From the NCBI RefSeq assembly GCF_017573465.1, contig NZ_JAGEPF010000018.1, positions 186,001 through 250,000 of the forward strand: a DNA stretch of 64,000 nucleotides, in the 5' to 3' direction. The notes beneath the pieces are model-generated. The model saw only the letters and a list, made by a program, of their open reading frames with translations. It was not told the origin of the DNA and did not search any database. Below, one piece after another: positions 33,731 to 41,981 of the stretch. Source of the stretch: Actinomadura violacea. GTDB taxonomy: Bacteria; Actinomycetota; Actinomycetes; Streptosporangiales; Streptosporangiaceae. Each line of letters starts with the position of its first letter. The first letter of the stretch is position 1. The position numbers and the translations under genes are program-made.

Positions 33731-34615
33731 CTACCGGCCCTGCGGGCCCGCGTGCAGCTCGCCCAGCCTGTACGCGATCTCGTGCTGCTCCTCGCCGGAC
33801 AGCACCACCCACGCCAGGAACAGCGCCTCCCACACCGGCTCCTGCTCGGGGTCGCGCCGCCGCTGCTGGTCGGCCTGCACCAGCATCGCCCACACACCGC
33901 CGACGCGCTGCGGGGAGAACGGCGCCGCCGCCGCATGGTCCTCGTCGGGCCACGGCCGCCGCCGCACCGGGTCCTCCTCCTCAAGCGCCGCCAAGACCTG
34001 CTGTTCGGGGACGCCGGCGACGACGCTGAACGCCGCCAGCAGTTGCTCGAAGGTCTCCTGGGAGGCGGTGCCCGCGCCGCCGTCGTTGGCGACCCGCAGC
34101 AGCTCGAACAGCTTGCTCACCGGCCGCTCGCTGGTCGGCGTCATCGCGTACGCCACGGCGGCGGCGTCGCCCGCGTACTGCTCGACCAGACCGCGCGCCA
34201 CCATGGCCACGAACTCCCCGGGCGCGGTGGCCACCTCCTTCTCGCTGGTGGGCACCCCGTCCAGCTCCCACTTGCGGTGCACGAGCGTGTAGCCGGGCGC
34301 GCCCTGCGTCTCCTGGATCTCCAGCGCCTCCCAGTCGGCGAGGGGAATGGTGACGAGGTCCTCGTGCGGGTCGCCGGGCACGAACTGGGCGCCGAGGTCG
34401 GCGAGCTTGGCGACGATGTCCTGCATCTCGGCGCTGACGGCCGCGACCGCCTGCATGTCCTGGTCGCGCAGGACCGTCAGGCAGCCGTGGCACGTCACGG
34501 CCGCGTCGAACATCGTGGCCGGCTGCACGATCTTGCCGTCCTCGTCGAATCGGTCCAGCCCGCACAGCACCTTGTCGCGGGTACGGCCGGCCTTGTGCAT
34601 CACGGTGTCGGTCAC
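33731..34615 (-). CDS. Phage hypothetical protein with CHGC site
   Basis: 294 aa from a GTG overlapping the upstream stop (GTGA). An N-terminal basic segment is followed by TCHGCLTVLRD, then mostly helical acidic sequence with a long C-terminal helical region. Unrecognised. Last gene before a strong terminator. Confidence 0.62.
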   Translation of the reverse strand: MTDTVMHKAGRTRDKVLCGLDRFDEDGKIVQPATMFDAAVTCHGCLTVLRDQDMQAVAAVSAEMQDIVAKLADLGAQFVPGDPHEDLVTIPLADWEALEIQETQGAPGYTLVHRKWELDGVPTSEKEVATAPGEFVAMVARGLVEQYAGDAAAVAYAMTPTSERPVSKLFELLRVANDGGAGTASQETFEQLLAAFSVVAGVPEQQVLAALEEEDPVRRRPWPDEDHAAAAPFSPQRVGGVWAMLVQADQQRRRDPEQEPVWEALFLAWVVLSGEEQHEIAYRLGELHAGPQGR

Positions 34616-34950
34616 GGCTGCTCTCCTCGCGTCGTGGTGCGGTCCATGTGCGCGGCCAGCAGGTAAGTCAGGGCCGCGCGGGCGGTGTCGCCGTCGCACG
34701 CGGCGACGGCGTCCTGGGCGCGCCGGTAGTGCGCCGAGCACGGGTCGGGCTGCTGTGCGGCCAGCAGGGCGAGCGTCTCGGTCACCGCCGGGTAGATGAT
34801 CCGGTCGGTGACGGCGTTGACGACGCGCTCGTCGGCCTTGCACGCGTCCATGGCCTCGCCCCGGCCTTCGTAGGCGTCCGTCCAGTGCCAGGCGCCGCGC
34901 TCGTCGCGCCGCTGCACCTCGTAGGGGTGGGTCTCGCTCAGGTCGCTCAT
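34612..34950 (-). CDS. Small helical phage protein
   Basis: 112 aa, ATG at 34950 with GGAGAG upstream. N-terminal EVQRRDERGAWHWTDAYEGR looks beta, then helices with TARAALTYLLAAHMD. Overlaps the next gene. Function unknown. Confidence 0.6.
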   Translation of the reverse strand: MSDLSETHPYEVQRRDERGAWHWTDAYEGRGEAMDACKADERVVNAVTDRIIYPAVTETLALLAAQQPDPCSAHYRRAQDAVAACDGDTARAALTYLLAAHMDRTTTRGEQP

Positions 34951-35011
34951 CGGGCTCTCCTTGTCCGCCCCCGGCTGCTCGACCGGGGGCCGGTGTGCGT
35001 GGCGGCGCGGC

Positions 35012-35548
35012 TCACAGGCCGTAGGCGGCGGCCTGGTCGGCGTCGAGGATCTCGAACCCGTCGAACGAGTCGGGGAACCACGCCTCCACGTACCGGCGCT
35101 GCCCGGTGATGAAGTAGCCCTCCCCGACGACGCCGACACCGCCCGCCTTCCAGCCGGAGCCGTTCTGGCCGGAGTACCCGACCCGGAACACCATGTAGCC
35201 GGCCGGGTGGCCGGGGCTGTAGAACGCGTCTCCCGGCTCGCCGATCGGGCCGCGCGGCAGCCGCGACTGGTACTTCACGACCATGCCGGGCACGAGCGCG
35301 GCCCACGAGCGCGGCAGCTCCGGCGCGGTGATGGCCAGCTTGACGGAGCCGGGCGGCACGCCCAGCGCGAGGGCGGCGTAGTCGCGGGCCGTGGGCTCGG
35401 CGTCGGCGAGCCGTTCGGTCTGGGTGACGCCGACGCCGGCGATGTGCAGCTCCCAGCCGCCGTCCCAGCGCTTGGCCACGACCGTGTGCGTCGCGGTCAC
35501 TGCGGCCACCTCTCCGCCGGGCTCGCTCATGCGGTCGGTTCGGTCCAT
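35012..35548 (-). CDS. Phage hypothetical protein
   Basis: 178 aa, ATG at 35548 with CAGGAG upstream. First gene after an early-type promoter and leader hairpin. Mixed alpha/beta with a glycine-rich centre (GYSGQNGSGWKAGG) and acidic C-terminus FDGFEILDADQAAAY. No family recognised. Confidence 0.62.
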   Translation of the reverse strand: MDRTDRMSEPGGEVAAVTATHTVVAKRWDGGWELHIAGVGVTQTERLADAEPTARDYAALALGVPPGSVKLAITAPELPRSWAALVPGMVVKYQSRLPRGPIGEPGDAFYSPGHPAGYMVFRVGYSGQNGSGWKAGGVGVVGEGYFITGQRRYVEAWFPDSFDGFEILDADQAAAYGL

Positions 35549-35567
35549 GTAAGGCTCCTGACCTGGG

Positions 35568-35625
35568 GCCCGGGTGCTTCCCCGGGCACACCCACACCGT
35601 ACACGGACGTTAACTCGCCCCACAA
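35568..35625 (-). promoter_or_regulatory. Early-type promoter region with leader hairpin (variant)
   Basis: On the minus strand TTGTGG (35620-35625), an 18-bp spacer with GTTAAC, and TACGGT (35596-35601). The leader hairpin GCCCGGG/CCCGGGC (35568-35587) has loop GAAGCA. CCCACAAT also occurs in the plus direction at 35619-35626, so the core reads roughly both ways. The integrase gene ends 12 bp to the right. Confidence 0.5.
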
Positions 35626-35636
35626 TGCATGCCGGG

Positions 35637-36560
35637 TTATCGGCGGCGTCGCGCCGGGTCCCGCTCGGCGACGTGCCGCGCCACGGCCGCCGCCGACAGT
35701 CCCGCAATGTACGGCTCCAGCGACCGCAGCGAGGCATGCCCGGAACGCGCCAGCAGCATCGGCGGGTTGGTGCCCGTCTCCGCCTCGTGCGTGAGCTGGG
35801 AGTGCCGCAGGTCGTGCAGCCGCAGCCCCGTCACGTCCTTGAACAGCTCGGCCGCGCGGCGGTACGACAGCCGGGCCCGGCCGGTGACGGGGCACAGGTC
35901 GACGGAGGCGACCGCCGAGCGGGGTGGCCGGTGCGACAGGAACACCGGGCCCGCCTGCCGCCCGGCCAGCAGCCGCGGCAGCAGCCGCGCCGCGCCCGTC
36001 TGCCAGAACACCCAGCGCTGGTGGCCGCCCTTCCCTCGGAGCAGGACCCGCTTGTTGGGCAGGTCGAGATCCGGCACGTCCAGCGACAGGATCTCCTCCG
36101 CGCGCGCGGCCGTCTCGTACAGAAGTGTCCATAGCGTCCGCTCGCGCAGCGGCACGCCGGGCCCGGTGAGCAGCTCGCGGACCTCATCGTCGGGCCGGGC
36201 GCGCGGCGCGCCGCGCGGGATGGACGGCCGCGACAGCCCCACGGTGGGGTCGCTGGCGAGCCATCCCTGCAACTGCCACCAGCCGAACGCCGACTGGCAG
36301 GTGGCCAGGTGGCGGCAGTAGGTGGCGGGGCTCAGCGGCCCGTACCGCTCCCGGAACCAGACGCGGAACGCCTCGCCCATGCCGGGCGCGCCGAACGCGC
36401 CCACCGGCGTCTCCTCCCCGAAGCGGGTCGCCACGGCGTTCAGCGTGCCCCGGTACACGCGGCGGGTGCCCTCGGACCCGATCCGCTCGTACCCAGTCAA
36501 GAACGCCGGGATGGCCCGCGCGAGCGGGACGGCGGTGGGCAGCAGCGCGACGTCGCCCAT
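35637..36560 (-). CDS. int: Tyrosine recombinase (phage integrase)
   Basis: 307 aa. Site-specific integration and excision. The N-terminal half resembles a SAM-like core-binding domain (YERIGSEGTRRVYRGTLNAV, in part). The catalytic domain shows Arg in TAARAEEIL, Lys in KGGHQRW, HDLRH, SGHASL and Tyr in SLEPYI, so the R-K-H-R-H-Y set is present. The start ATG at 36560 overlaps the upstream TAA (TAATG). It is the last gene of a five-gene coupled operon. An attP site would be expected nearby, but none can be defined without the host site. Confidence 0.88.
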   Translation of the reverse strand: MGDVALLPTAVPLARAIPAFLTGYERIGSEGTRRVYRGTLNAVATRFGEETPVGAFGAPGMGEAFRVWFRERYGPLSPATYCRHLATCQSAFGWWQLQGWLASDPTVGLSRPSIPRGAPRARPDDEVRELLTGPGVPLRERTLWTLLYETAARAEEILSLDVPDLDLPNKRVLLRGKGGHQRWVFWQTGAARLLPRLLAGRQAGPVFLSHRPPRSAVASVDLCPVTGRARLSYRRAAELFKDVTGLRLHDLRHSQLTHEAETGTNPPMLLARSGHASLRSLEPYIAGLSAAAVARHVAERDPARRRR

Positions 36561-37324
36561 TACCCCTCGCCCTCCTCCCCGTCTGGGTCGAACCGGCCGA
36601 GCCGGGCGAGCGCGTCGTCCAGGTCGTGCAGCGCGCCGTTCAGCATCATCACCGCGCCCATCAGCGCGATCTCCGACGAACGGCCCCCGCTGGACAGCAG
36701 GTCGGGGATCAGGTTGTCGATGGCGATAGGGAACGCGGCCGACACCCGGCGCGCCGCCTCGTCCACCTCGTGCAGCGCGATGCCGTTGGCCACCGCGTCC
36801 GGCCCGGTCACCACGACGCGCAGCGCTTCGATCGCCGCCACGGCGTCGCCGGTGGCGTTCGGCACCTTCGCCGGGTCCGCGGCCGGGCCCTCCTCGCCGT
36901 CGGTGCACGCCGCCACCACGGCGCTGGCCAGGTCGATCAGGTTGTGCCAGTGCGCCGCCGCGCCCCGAAGCTCGGCCTCGAAGCCGGGCGGCACCTGGTC
37001 CTGCGCGGCCGCCTCCGGCTCGGCGGGCGGCTCGGGTTCGAGGTCGATGGGGCCGCCCTTGCGGTTGGTGGCGAACCCCGACCACAGCGCGGCCTGCCCG
37101 TGGGTGGGGATCGACTGGAGGATGTCCGCCTGGGCGCACCGGGCTCGCAGCTCGTTCCATCGCCCGGCGTCCACCAGGGGGCGGCAGTCGGGGCAGGCGT
37201 AGAACTTGTCGCCGCTCGGGAACTTCGGGGCCCGTGGATTGTCGGAGACCAGCGTGAACGGCTCGCACGGGAAGTAGCACACGGCGCCGGCGACGCCGCA
37301 GAAGTCACAAGTCGGCGCGGTCAT
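36560..37324 (-). CDS. Zinc-knuckle hypothetical protein in integrase operon
   Basis: 254 aa from the ATG at 37324 that overlaps the upstream stop (ATGA). The N-terminal ~60 residues hold CDFCG, a Cys in YFPCEP and CPDC, a probable zinc ribbon. The rest is helical and acidic. Function unknown; the same operon encodes the integrase and an RNase H-like protein. Confidence 0.62.
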   Translation of the reverse strand: MTAPTCDFCGVAGAVCYFPCEPFTLVSDNPRAPKFPSGDKFYACPDCRPLVDAGRWNELRARCAQADILQSIPTHGQAALWSGFATNRKGGPIDLEPEPPAEPEAAAQDQVPPGFEAELRGAAAHWHNLIDLASAVVAACTDGEEGPAADPAKVPNATGDAVAAIEALRVVVTGPDAVANGIALHEVDEAARRVSAAFPIAIDNLIPDLLSSGGRSSEIALMGAVMMLNGALHDLDDALARLGRFDPDGEEGEG

Positions 37325-37983
37325 CGCGTGCACCTCTCCTCAAGCCACTGGTCGACGGCCCGCTTGACGGTCCGCTGCTTGTTGCTGGGGTGTTCGATGA
37401 TGTCGGCCAGCCAGTCCTCGTCGGTGACGCGCAGGTAGGCGCCGGTCTCGGCGAACCGCAGCAGGGCGTAGGCGAGCCGGTGCGCGGCCACCATCAGCGG
37501 GTGATGGCCGACGTCGCCGCGCTGGTGGCGGACGCCCTCGGCGGGAACGTCGGGCTGGTGCGTCAGCGTCATGCGGCGCCGGTGCTCGAAGACGTCCTGC
37601 GCGCCGTTGGGGAACTCGCGGTACAGCTTGGTGCGCTGCGCGTCCTGCACGGGGGCGGTCAGCATCGCCGCGGCGTCGGGCGAGTCCATCACCACCTTCA
37701 CCTTGGCGCCGTCGGGGTAGTCGCGCAGCCCCCGGCGCAGCGCTTGGAGAACGCAATAGCTCTGCGCGTAGTTCGTGGGCCCGTACGGGCGCACGAACCA
37801 TCCGCCGACGGCATGGCCGTCGCCGTCGACCGTGCCGAACGCGCCGTAGGGCATCTGCCAGGACGGCACACCGGCCACGGTGAGGAGACCGGCGTCATCG
37901 TGGTCGAGCTTGTCGGAGGTGAACTCCACCGACCCCATCATCACGACGTCGCGTCTGGTGTCGTGTATCTCCTGGACGGTCAC
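37321..37983 (-). CDS. RNase H-fold-like protein in integrase operon
   Basis: 220 aa from a GTG overlapping the upstream stop. The order of elements suggests a ribonuclease H-like fold: a strand around FGTVDGDGHAVGGWFV, then helix YCVLQALRRGLRDY, strand KVKVVMDSPDAAAML with an Asp in the DS position, and a final VRHQRGDVGHHP...AAHRLAYALL segment like the basic-protrusion and last helix of RNase HI. Not all acidic catalytic positions are obvious, so activity is uncertain. The family call is by eye only. Confidence 0.45.
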   Translation of the reverse strand: MTVQEIHDTRRDVVMMGSVEFTSDKLDHDDAGLLTVAGVPSWQMPYGAFGTVDGDGHAVGGWFVRPYGPTNYAQSYCVLQALRRGLRDYPDGAKVKVVMDSPDAAAMLTAPVQDAQRTKLYREFPNGAQDVFEHRRRMTLTHQPDVPAEGVRHQRGDVGHHPLMVAAHRLAYALLRFAETGAYLRVTDEDWLADIIEHPSNKQRTVKRAVDQWLEERCTR

Positions 37984-38612
37984 AGCCCGGCCTCCTGCTC
38001 CAGCTCGGCGAGCCGGCTCTTCTGCCCGGCCAGGTATTCGCCCCACTGGTATTCGCCGGGCTGCGGGACCTCTCCGATCCGCATGGCGCCCTGCAGGAGG
38101 TTCCATTCGACGGCACATTCGTCGGCGGACTTGGCGAAGGCGGCGTCCATCGCCAACCGGTCGTCGCGGCGGAACGCCTCATGCGACTCGCCGAGCAGCT
38201 CCAGCGCGCGGACGGTGCGGCGCAACTGCTCGATGCCCTCACGCGTCTCGTCGTCCAGCTCGGGGTCGACCGCCACCTCTTCGAGGCCGGCGCCTTCGCC
38301 CGCCTCGGGCGGCAGCAGGTCGTTGGCGGCCAGGGCGATCCCCGCGATCGCCGTCAGCTCGATGTCCAACGGCCGGGACTCGTCGAGGATGTTGCAGATC
38401 CTCGCGAACAGCAGGTTCGGCCAGGTGATCTCGCCTTCGGTCGCCGCCATCTCCAGCGCGCTGCGCAGCGCCTGCACCTGGGGGGTGATGTCGACGCGCG
38501 AGGCGGGCCGCGTCCAGGACGCGCGGCCGTCGTTGCGGTAGGAGTCGCGGACGGCTTGGGCGGCTCGGGAGATTTCGGTGGTGGTGCGGGCGTTGGGGTG
38601 TGCGGGTGTCAT
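37980..38612 (-). CDS. Helical hypothetical protein in integrase operon
   Basis: 210 aa from an ATG overlapping the upstream stop (ATGA). Predominantly helical and acidic (for example VQALRSALEMAATEGE, EGIEQLRRTVRALELLGES). No motif recognised. Overlaps the RNase H-like gene by GTGA. Confidence 0.6.
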   Translation of the reverse strand: MTPAHPNARTTTEISRAAQAVRDSYRNDGRASWTRPASRVDITPQVQALRSALEMAATEGEITWPNLLFARICNILDESRPLDIELTAIAGIALAANDLLPPEAGEGAGLEEVAVDPELDDETREGIEQLRRTVRALELLGESHEAFRRDDRLAMDAAFAKSADECAVEWNLLQGAMRIGEVPQPGEYQWGEYLAGQKSRLAELEQEAGL

Positions 38613-38788
38613 GACGGGGGAGTGCTCCTGATCGCGTTGATGGTGGCGAGTGCGCCGAGTGTCACGTCTCGGGCGTACTCGGCTCGTTTGCATTGCTGTC
38701 GAGCCCAGAAGGCCGCAGTGAGGGAGATGGCCGTCATGACGCAGACGACCGCGACGACCGCGATGTACACCGCACCGTCGAAGCTCAT
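38609..38788 (-). CDS. Single-pass membrane protein, first gene of integrase operon
   Basis: 59 aa: a hydrophobic segment at about residues 6-28 (VYIAVVAVVCVMTAISL), then a basic helical tail. ATG at 38788. The stop overlaps the next ATG. Could be an immunity or superinfection membrane protein; not provable here. Confidence 0.55.
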   Translation of the reverse strand: MSFDGAVYIAVVAVVCVMTAISLTAAFWARQQCKRAEYARDVTLGALATINAIRSTPPS

Positions 38789-38840
38789 CGTTTGAACGGT
38801 TCCTTCCGGTTCGCGTCGCCGGCGGACCACCGGAGCAGCA

Positions 38841-38950
38841 GTACCGCAGAAAACACGTAGGAGTGAGTCTTGCAGACGCCGGGCGCCGCCGCAGGTCGTT
38901 GAGAGCCGGAAACGCGAGTACCGCAGAAAACCCGCCGTTTTCTGCGGTAC
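38841..38950. promoter_or_regulatory. Repeated 14-bp site GTACCGCAGAAAAC, once alone and once as a perfect palindrome
   Basis: GTACCGCAGAAAAC occurs at 38841-38854 and 38918-38931, and its exact reverse complement at 38937-38950, five bases from the second copy. The sites fill the 182-bp gap before the integrase operon and just after the stop of the next leftward gene. Three identical 14-mers argue for protein-binding sites (repressor, excisionase/integrase arm, or partition). The palindromic pair could also terminate the gene ending at 38971. Confidence 0.6.
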
Positions 38951-38970
38951 ACCGCCGAGGACGTTCGCGA

Positions 38971-39363
38971 TCAGCATCCGTCTCTGAGCGTCTGCGCCAT
39001 CCGATCTTGGACCTTCTTCGCGATCGCGAGGTGGAGCGCCTGCCGCTCGGCGGAGTTATCGGGGTCGCCGGCGTCGCCGCCCATCGCGTCGCCGAGGAGG
39101 GTGAACGCCTGTCCGATGCGGTAGGCGATCTCGTCCGCCCAGATGTCGTACAGCTGGTCGACGGCGGCGCGGTCGCGGTGGACCGCGCCCTGGAGGTGGG
39201 TGGCCAGCAGACCGGCGATGATGAGTTCGACCGGCACGCCGCCGTCCGCGATGTCGGCGGGGACGGCGCGGCGCGCGGCGTCGAGCACGGGCCGCCAGGT
39301 GTCGTGGTCGGGGCGCGGGTGCTGCGGGCGCTCGGCTCGGGGAAGGCGGGGAAGGCGGACCAT
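38971..39363 (-). CDS. Hypothetical protein divergent from PadR-like regulator
   Basis: 130 aa, ATG at 39363. A basic proline-rich N-terminus is followed by a largely helical domain (VPVELIIAGLLATHLQGAV) with two acidic loops. It diverges from the PadR-like gene across a 49-bp gap that holds AT-rich bases (TTAACTTGAGTAGATAGGATAAG) likely to contain both promoters. Function unknown. Confidence 0.62.
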   Translation of the reverse strand: MVRLPRLPRAERPQHPRPDHDTWRPVLDAARRAVPADIADGGVPVELIIAGLLATHLQGAVHRDRAAVDQLYDIWADEIAYRIGQAFTLLGDAMGGDAGDPDNSAERQALHLAIAKKVQDRMAQTLRDGC

Positions 39364-39412
39364 CTCGGACTCCTCGGGTGGCGGCTTAACTTGAGTAGAT
39401 AGGATAAGCGTC

Positions 39413-39712
39413 ATGGCTGACGGACCGCAGCGCATCACCCGCCACCTGGTGAAGGTGCTCGACGCCCTCCTGCAGGCCGACGCCGACGGCGTCGAGCTGC
39501 ACGGCTGGGTCATCGTGAAGAAGGCGCACCTCTGGGGCCCCACGGTGTACGGCAACCTGGACCGCCTCGAAGACTGGGGATGGGCCACCGGCCACTGGGA
39601 GCCGCTCGAACCCGACGACAACCGCCCGCGCCGCCGCCTGTACCGGCTGACCGACACTGGCCGCGCCGAGGCGCGCCGCATCGTCGACGAGCGCGCGGAG
39701 GCCGCGTCATGA
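39413..39712 (+). CDS. PadR-like winged-helix regulator
   Basis: 99 aa. The pattern HGWVIVKKAHLWGPTVYG, NLDRLEDWGW and RRRLYRLTDTGRAEARR is that of a PadR/MarR-type winged helix with its beta wing, but without the C-terminal dimerisation helices beyond ~99 aa. It is the first gene of the rightward phage operon and is divergent from the leftward gene, the usual place for a lysis-lysogeny or early switch regulator. The start lies about 10 bp after TAGGATAAG, so the message may be nearly leaderless. Confidence 0.75.
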   Translation: MADGPQRITRHLVKVLDALLQADADGVELHGWVIVKKAHLWGPTVYGNLDRLEDWGWATGHWEPLEPDDNRPRRRLYRLTDTGRAEARRIVDERAEAAS

Positions 39713-39963
39713 ACGTCACCTACTGCCTGCACACGTCGTCGGTCATCACCGTTGGCTTTGTGGAGGTCATCACCTGCCCGGAGTGCGCCGCGGACCGCGG
39801 GCTGTGCCTGACCACGTCGGGCGGCGGGCAGCCGGTGACCGGCTCATGCCCGGCCGGGCACGTCTGGGACGAGCAGCGCGTCACCGGGTTCGAGGTGGAG
39901 CGCACCGCCATTGAGGGCGCCGTCGAGAAGGCGCTGGACGACGTCAGCCGGCCCGAGCGCTGA
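39709..39963 (+). CDS. Small zinc-ribbon-like protein
   Basis: 84 aa, ATG overlapping the PadR-like stop (ATGA). Contains a CPEC pair and single Cys/His residues (CLHTSS, GSCPAGHVW), probably metal-binding. Coupled to the regulator. Function unknown. Confidence 0.6.
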   Translation: MNVTYCLHTSSVITVGFVEVITCPECAADRGLCLTTSGGGQPVTGSCPAGHVWDEQRVTGFEVERTAIEGAVEKALDDVSRPER

Positions 39964-40032
39964 TGTCGCCCAGATCCGGCCGGTCGGCGGCTTCGCCCGC
40001 CCGCCGTCGGACTGCCGGTTTACCGTGGCGCC

Positions 40033-40254
40033 ATGAGCCCCAGGTCGCCGCGCGGCGAGCACCGCGCCATGTGGATCGTCGTCGGTGAGATGGCCGTCGC
40101 CACCGCGGTCATGGCGGGTGTGTTCGCGTACCAGGCGACCGCCGGGCCGCTCACCGACAAGGCGGGGCTGCTGGTGGCCGGTCTCGTCCTGGTGGACGTC
40201 GCCATCGTGGCCAACTGCGTCGCCCGTGCCTTCAAGTGGCTGTTCCGGGCATGA
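40033..40254 (+). CDS. Small two-helix membrane protein
   Basis: 73 aa with two hydrophobic segments (about residues 13-31 and 44-62) and basic ends. Starts at an ATG with no strong ribosome binding site. Could be a holin-like, exclusion or other membrane protein of the phage. Confidence 0.5.
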   Translation: MSPRSPRGEHRAMWIVVGEMAVATAVMAGVFAYQATAGPLTDKAGLLVAGLVLVDVAIVANCVARAFKWLFRA

Positions 40255-40275
40255 CCCGGGGCGGGCGCGCCACCC

Positions 40276-40334
40276 TTGAACTTGGACGTTAACCGACCAT
40301 ACAATGCACGTGTGCCCGGTTGAAGCGCCCGGGC
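40276..40334 (+). promoter_or_regulatory. Early-type promoter with leader hairpin, rightward
   Basis: TTGAAC (40276-40281), an 18-bp spacer containing GTTAACCGACC, and TACAAT (40300-40305). The leader hairpin GCCCGG...CCGGGC (about 40314-40334, loop TTGAAGCGC) precedes AAGGAG and the ATG at 40353. The best match to a sigma-70 promoter in this set and the clearest one on the plus strand. Confidence 0.75.
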
Positions 40335-40352
40335 CCAGCCGCAAGGAGCCTC

Positions 40353-40925
40353 ATGGCCACCGCTCTCGACGAAGCCACGCTCGCCCACCTCCCCACCGGA
40401 GTGCACGCCACCGTCCTCACCGCCCAAGACCCCCGCAACCTGGAAGTGGAGCGGATCGTGGTGTGGGGCGACCCCGTCAGCGACCTCTGCCCCCGCTGCG
40501 GCGAGCCCATCCCGGACCGGGGCGTGCCCGTCTACCTGAACGGCAAGGCTTGCGACGGCGGCGAGCTGGTGGACCGCGACCTCAAGCACGGCTGCGGCGA
40601 ATGGCTCGCGCAGTTCGCCGTCCTCGCCGACGAGGAGGACGACGTGCCCGGCAAGGCGGACATGGTCGCGCGGGCGCGCCGCGAGGAGCTGGCCGAGGCG
40701 AACGGCCGTATCCGCCGCGGCCTCCTCCGCGACTTGAAGAACGCGCTGGAGCGGGTCGCCGACGGCGAGGACCCTGACGACGTGACCACCGGCACCAACG
40801 GCACCCCCGGCATCTACAAGGACTGGCTGGACGGGTGGCTGGCGTGGGGCGACACCGCCGACAGCGAGGGAGTCATCACCGTGTACGCGTACGACGTGCA
40901 GACCGCAGAGGACGGTGGAGCATGA
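40353..40925 (+). CDS. Phage hypothetical protein with CPRC knuckle
   Basis: 190 aa. N-terminal beta-rich part, then DLCPRCGEPIPDRG and HGCGEW, a likely zinc site, and an acidic helical C-terminus. First gene of a chain of six overlapping or adjacent genes. Function unknown. Confidence 0.65.
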   Translation: MATALDEATLAHLPTGVHATVLTAQDPRNLEVERIVVWGDPVSDLCPRCGEPIPDRGVPVYLNGKACDGGELVDRDLKHGCGEWLAQFAVLADEEDDVPGKADMVARARREELAEANGRIRRGLLRDLKNALERVADGEDPDDVTTGTNGTPGIYKDWLDGWLAWGDTADSEGVITVYAYDVQTAEDGGA

Positions 40926-41290
40926 GCATCCCCGAAGACGACGAGGGCAGCCGCCGGCTCGCCGCCACCTGGCGGCACGACCCAGACGGGCCGGTCCTGT
41001 TCGCCGGGTACCCGCTGTCCTGCCCCGGATGCGGGGCCACCGAGGGCCTGGCGTTCTGGGTGTACCCGGAGGCGGAACTGGTGCACGCCGAGCACCTGTG
41101 CGTGCCGTTCGACTCGCGCCGGTTCGGGCGCAAGAGCGTGATGCGGCGCTGGGACGAGCCGCGCGTCACCAAGCAGTACGTGCGGGAACACGGCGAGAGC
41201 CTGCTGTCCCGGTTCAACACGCACATGCTCCCGCTCGCGCTGGAGATCCGGGCGCGGCGGGAAGCCGCCGCGAAGGAGGCCGGAGCGTGA
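40922..41290 (+). CDS. Small zinc-site phage protein
   Basis: 122 aa, ATG overlapping the upstream stop. Contains SCPGCGATEGLAFW and a later HLCVPF, then a basic helical C-terminus (LEIRARREAAAKEAG). Function unknown. Confidence 0.62.
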   Translation: MSIPEDDEGSRRLAATWRHDPDGPVLFAGYPLSCPGCGATEGLAFWVYPEAELVHAEHLCVPFDSRRFGRKSVMRRWDEPRVTKQYVREHGESLLSRFNTHMLPLALEIRARREAAAKEAGA

Positions 41291-41583
41291 ACGTCATGGT
41301 GTGGCTGGTGCAGCCCGGACGGATTCCGCCGCCGGACGGCCCCGAGCGCGTCGCGCTGCTCGTCCGCCGCCCGGCCGCCGCCGGCCTGCCGCCGCTGAGC
41401 CGCGGCGACGTCATCCAGTACGGCGGGCACCGGTACCCGGTGCTGCGGGTGGAGTGGCAGCTCGGAGACGACGAGCTGGACGACGCCGTGACCGTCCACT
41501 ACGTCGTCGGGCAGCCGCGGCGGCCCGACAAGCAGGACGTCACCCCGTTCTACGACCCCGCGAACCCGGGGGTCGGCTCGTGA
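41287..41583 (+). CDS. Small beta-rich phage protein
   Basis: 98 aa from a GTG overlapping the upstream stop (GTGA). Consists mostly of beta strands (VMVWLVQPG, ERVALLVRR, HRYPVLRVEWQL). Function unknown. Confidence 0.6.
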   Translation: MNVMVWLVQPGRIPPPDGPERVALLVRRPAAAGLPPLSRGDVIQYGGHRYPVLRVEWQLGDDELDDAVTVHYVVGQPRRPDKQDVTPFYDPANPGVGS

Positions 41584-41981
41584 GCGCGCCCGTGAGCGCG
41601 CCGGTGGTGCTGCGTGCGTCGTCGGCGTGCGCGGCGTGCGGGGAGCGGTTCGTGGTGGACGTGACGTGCGGGCTGGAGGCGCTGCCGGACGGCACCTATT
41701 CGCTGGCCGGGGCGCAGCCGAAGGTGGCCGCGCGGGAGACGGCGACGTTCGAGTGCACGGTGTGCGGCGCGACCGGCCGCGCGCTCCCCCTCGGCCCGCT
41801 CGCGCAGTTGAAGGCGCTGCCCGTCGCCCAGTGCGGGCACCGCGCCGCAGCCACCCACTATCCCGGTGAGGGCCACGACGGCACCGTATGCACCGGTTGC
41901 TGCCTCGCCTGCCAGACCGAGCACATGGCCAGGAAGAACCGGGCCGCGCAGCCCGACCCCACGACCAGGAGAATCCCGTGA
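41580..41981 (+). CDS. Multi-Cys (zinc-ribbon-like) phage protein
   Basis: 133 aa from a GTG overlapping the upstream stop. Three Cys-pair elements (CAACGERF, ECTVCGATG, CTGCCLACQ) suggest two zinc ribbons. The C-terminal part is basic. Function unknown. Confidence 0.62.
   Translation: MSAPVSAPVVLRASSACAACGERFVVDVTCGLEALPDGTYSLAGAQPKVAARETATFECTVCGATGRALPLGPLAQLKALPVAQCGHRAAATHYPGEGHDGTVCTGCCLACQTEHMARKNRAAQPDPTTRRIP

Noticed and set aside
35549..35636. attP site next to the integrase
   Set aside because: Inverted and direct repeats occur here, but they are explained by the early-type promoter and leader hairpin; without a host attB no core can be defined.
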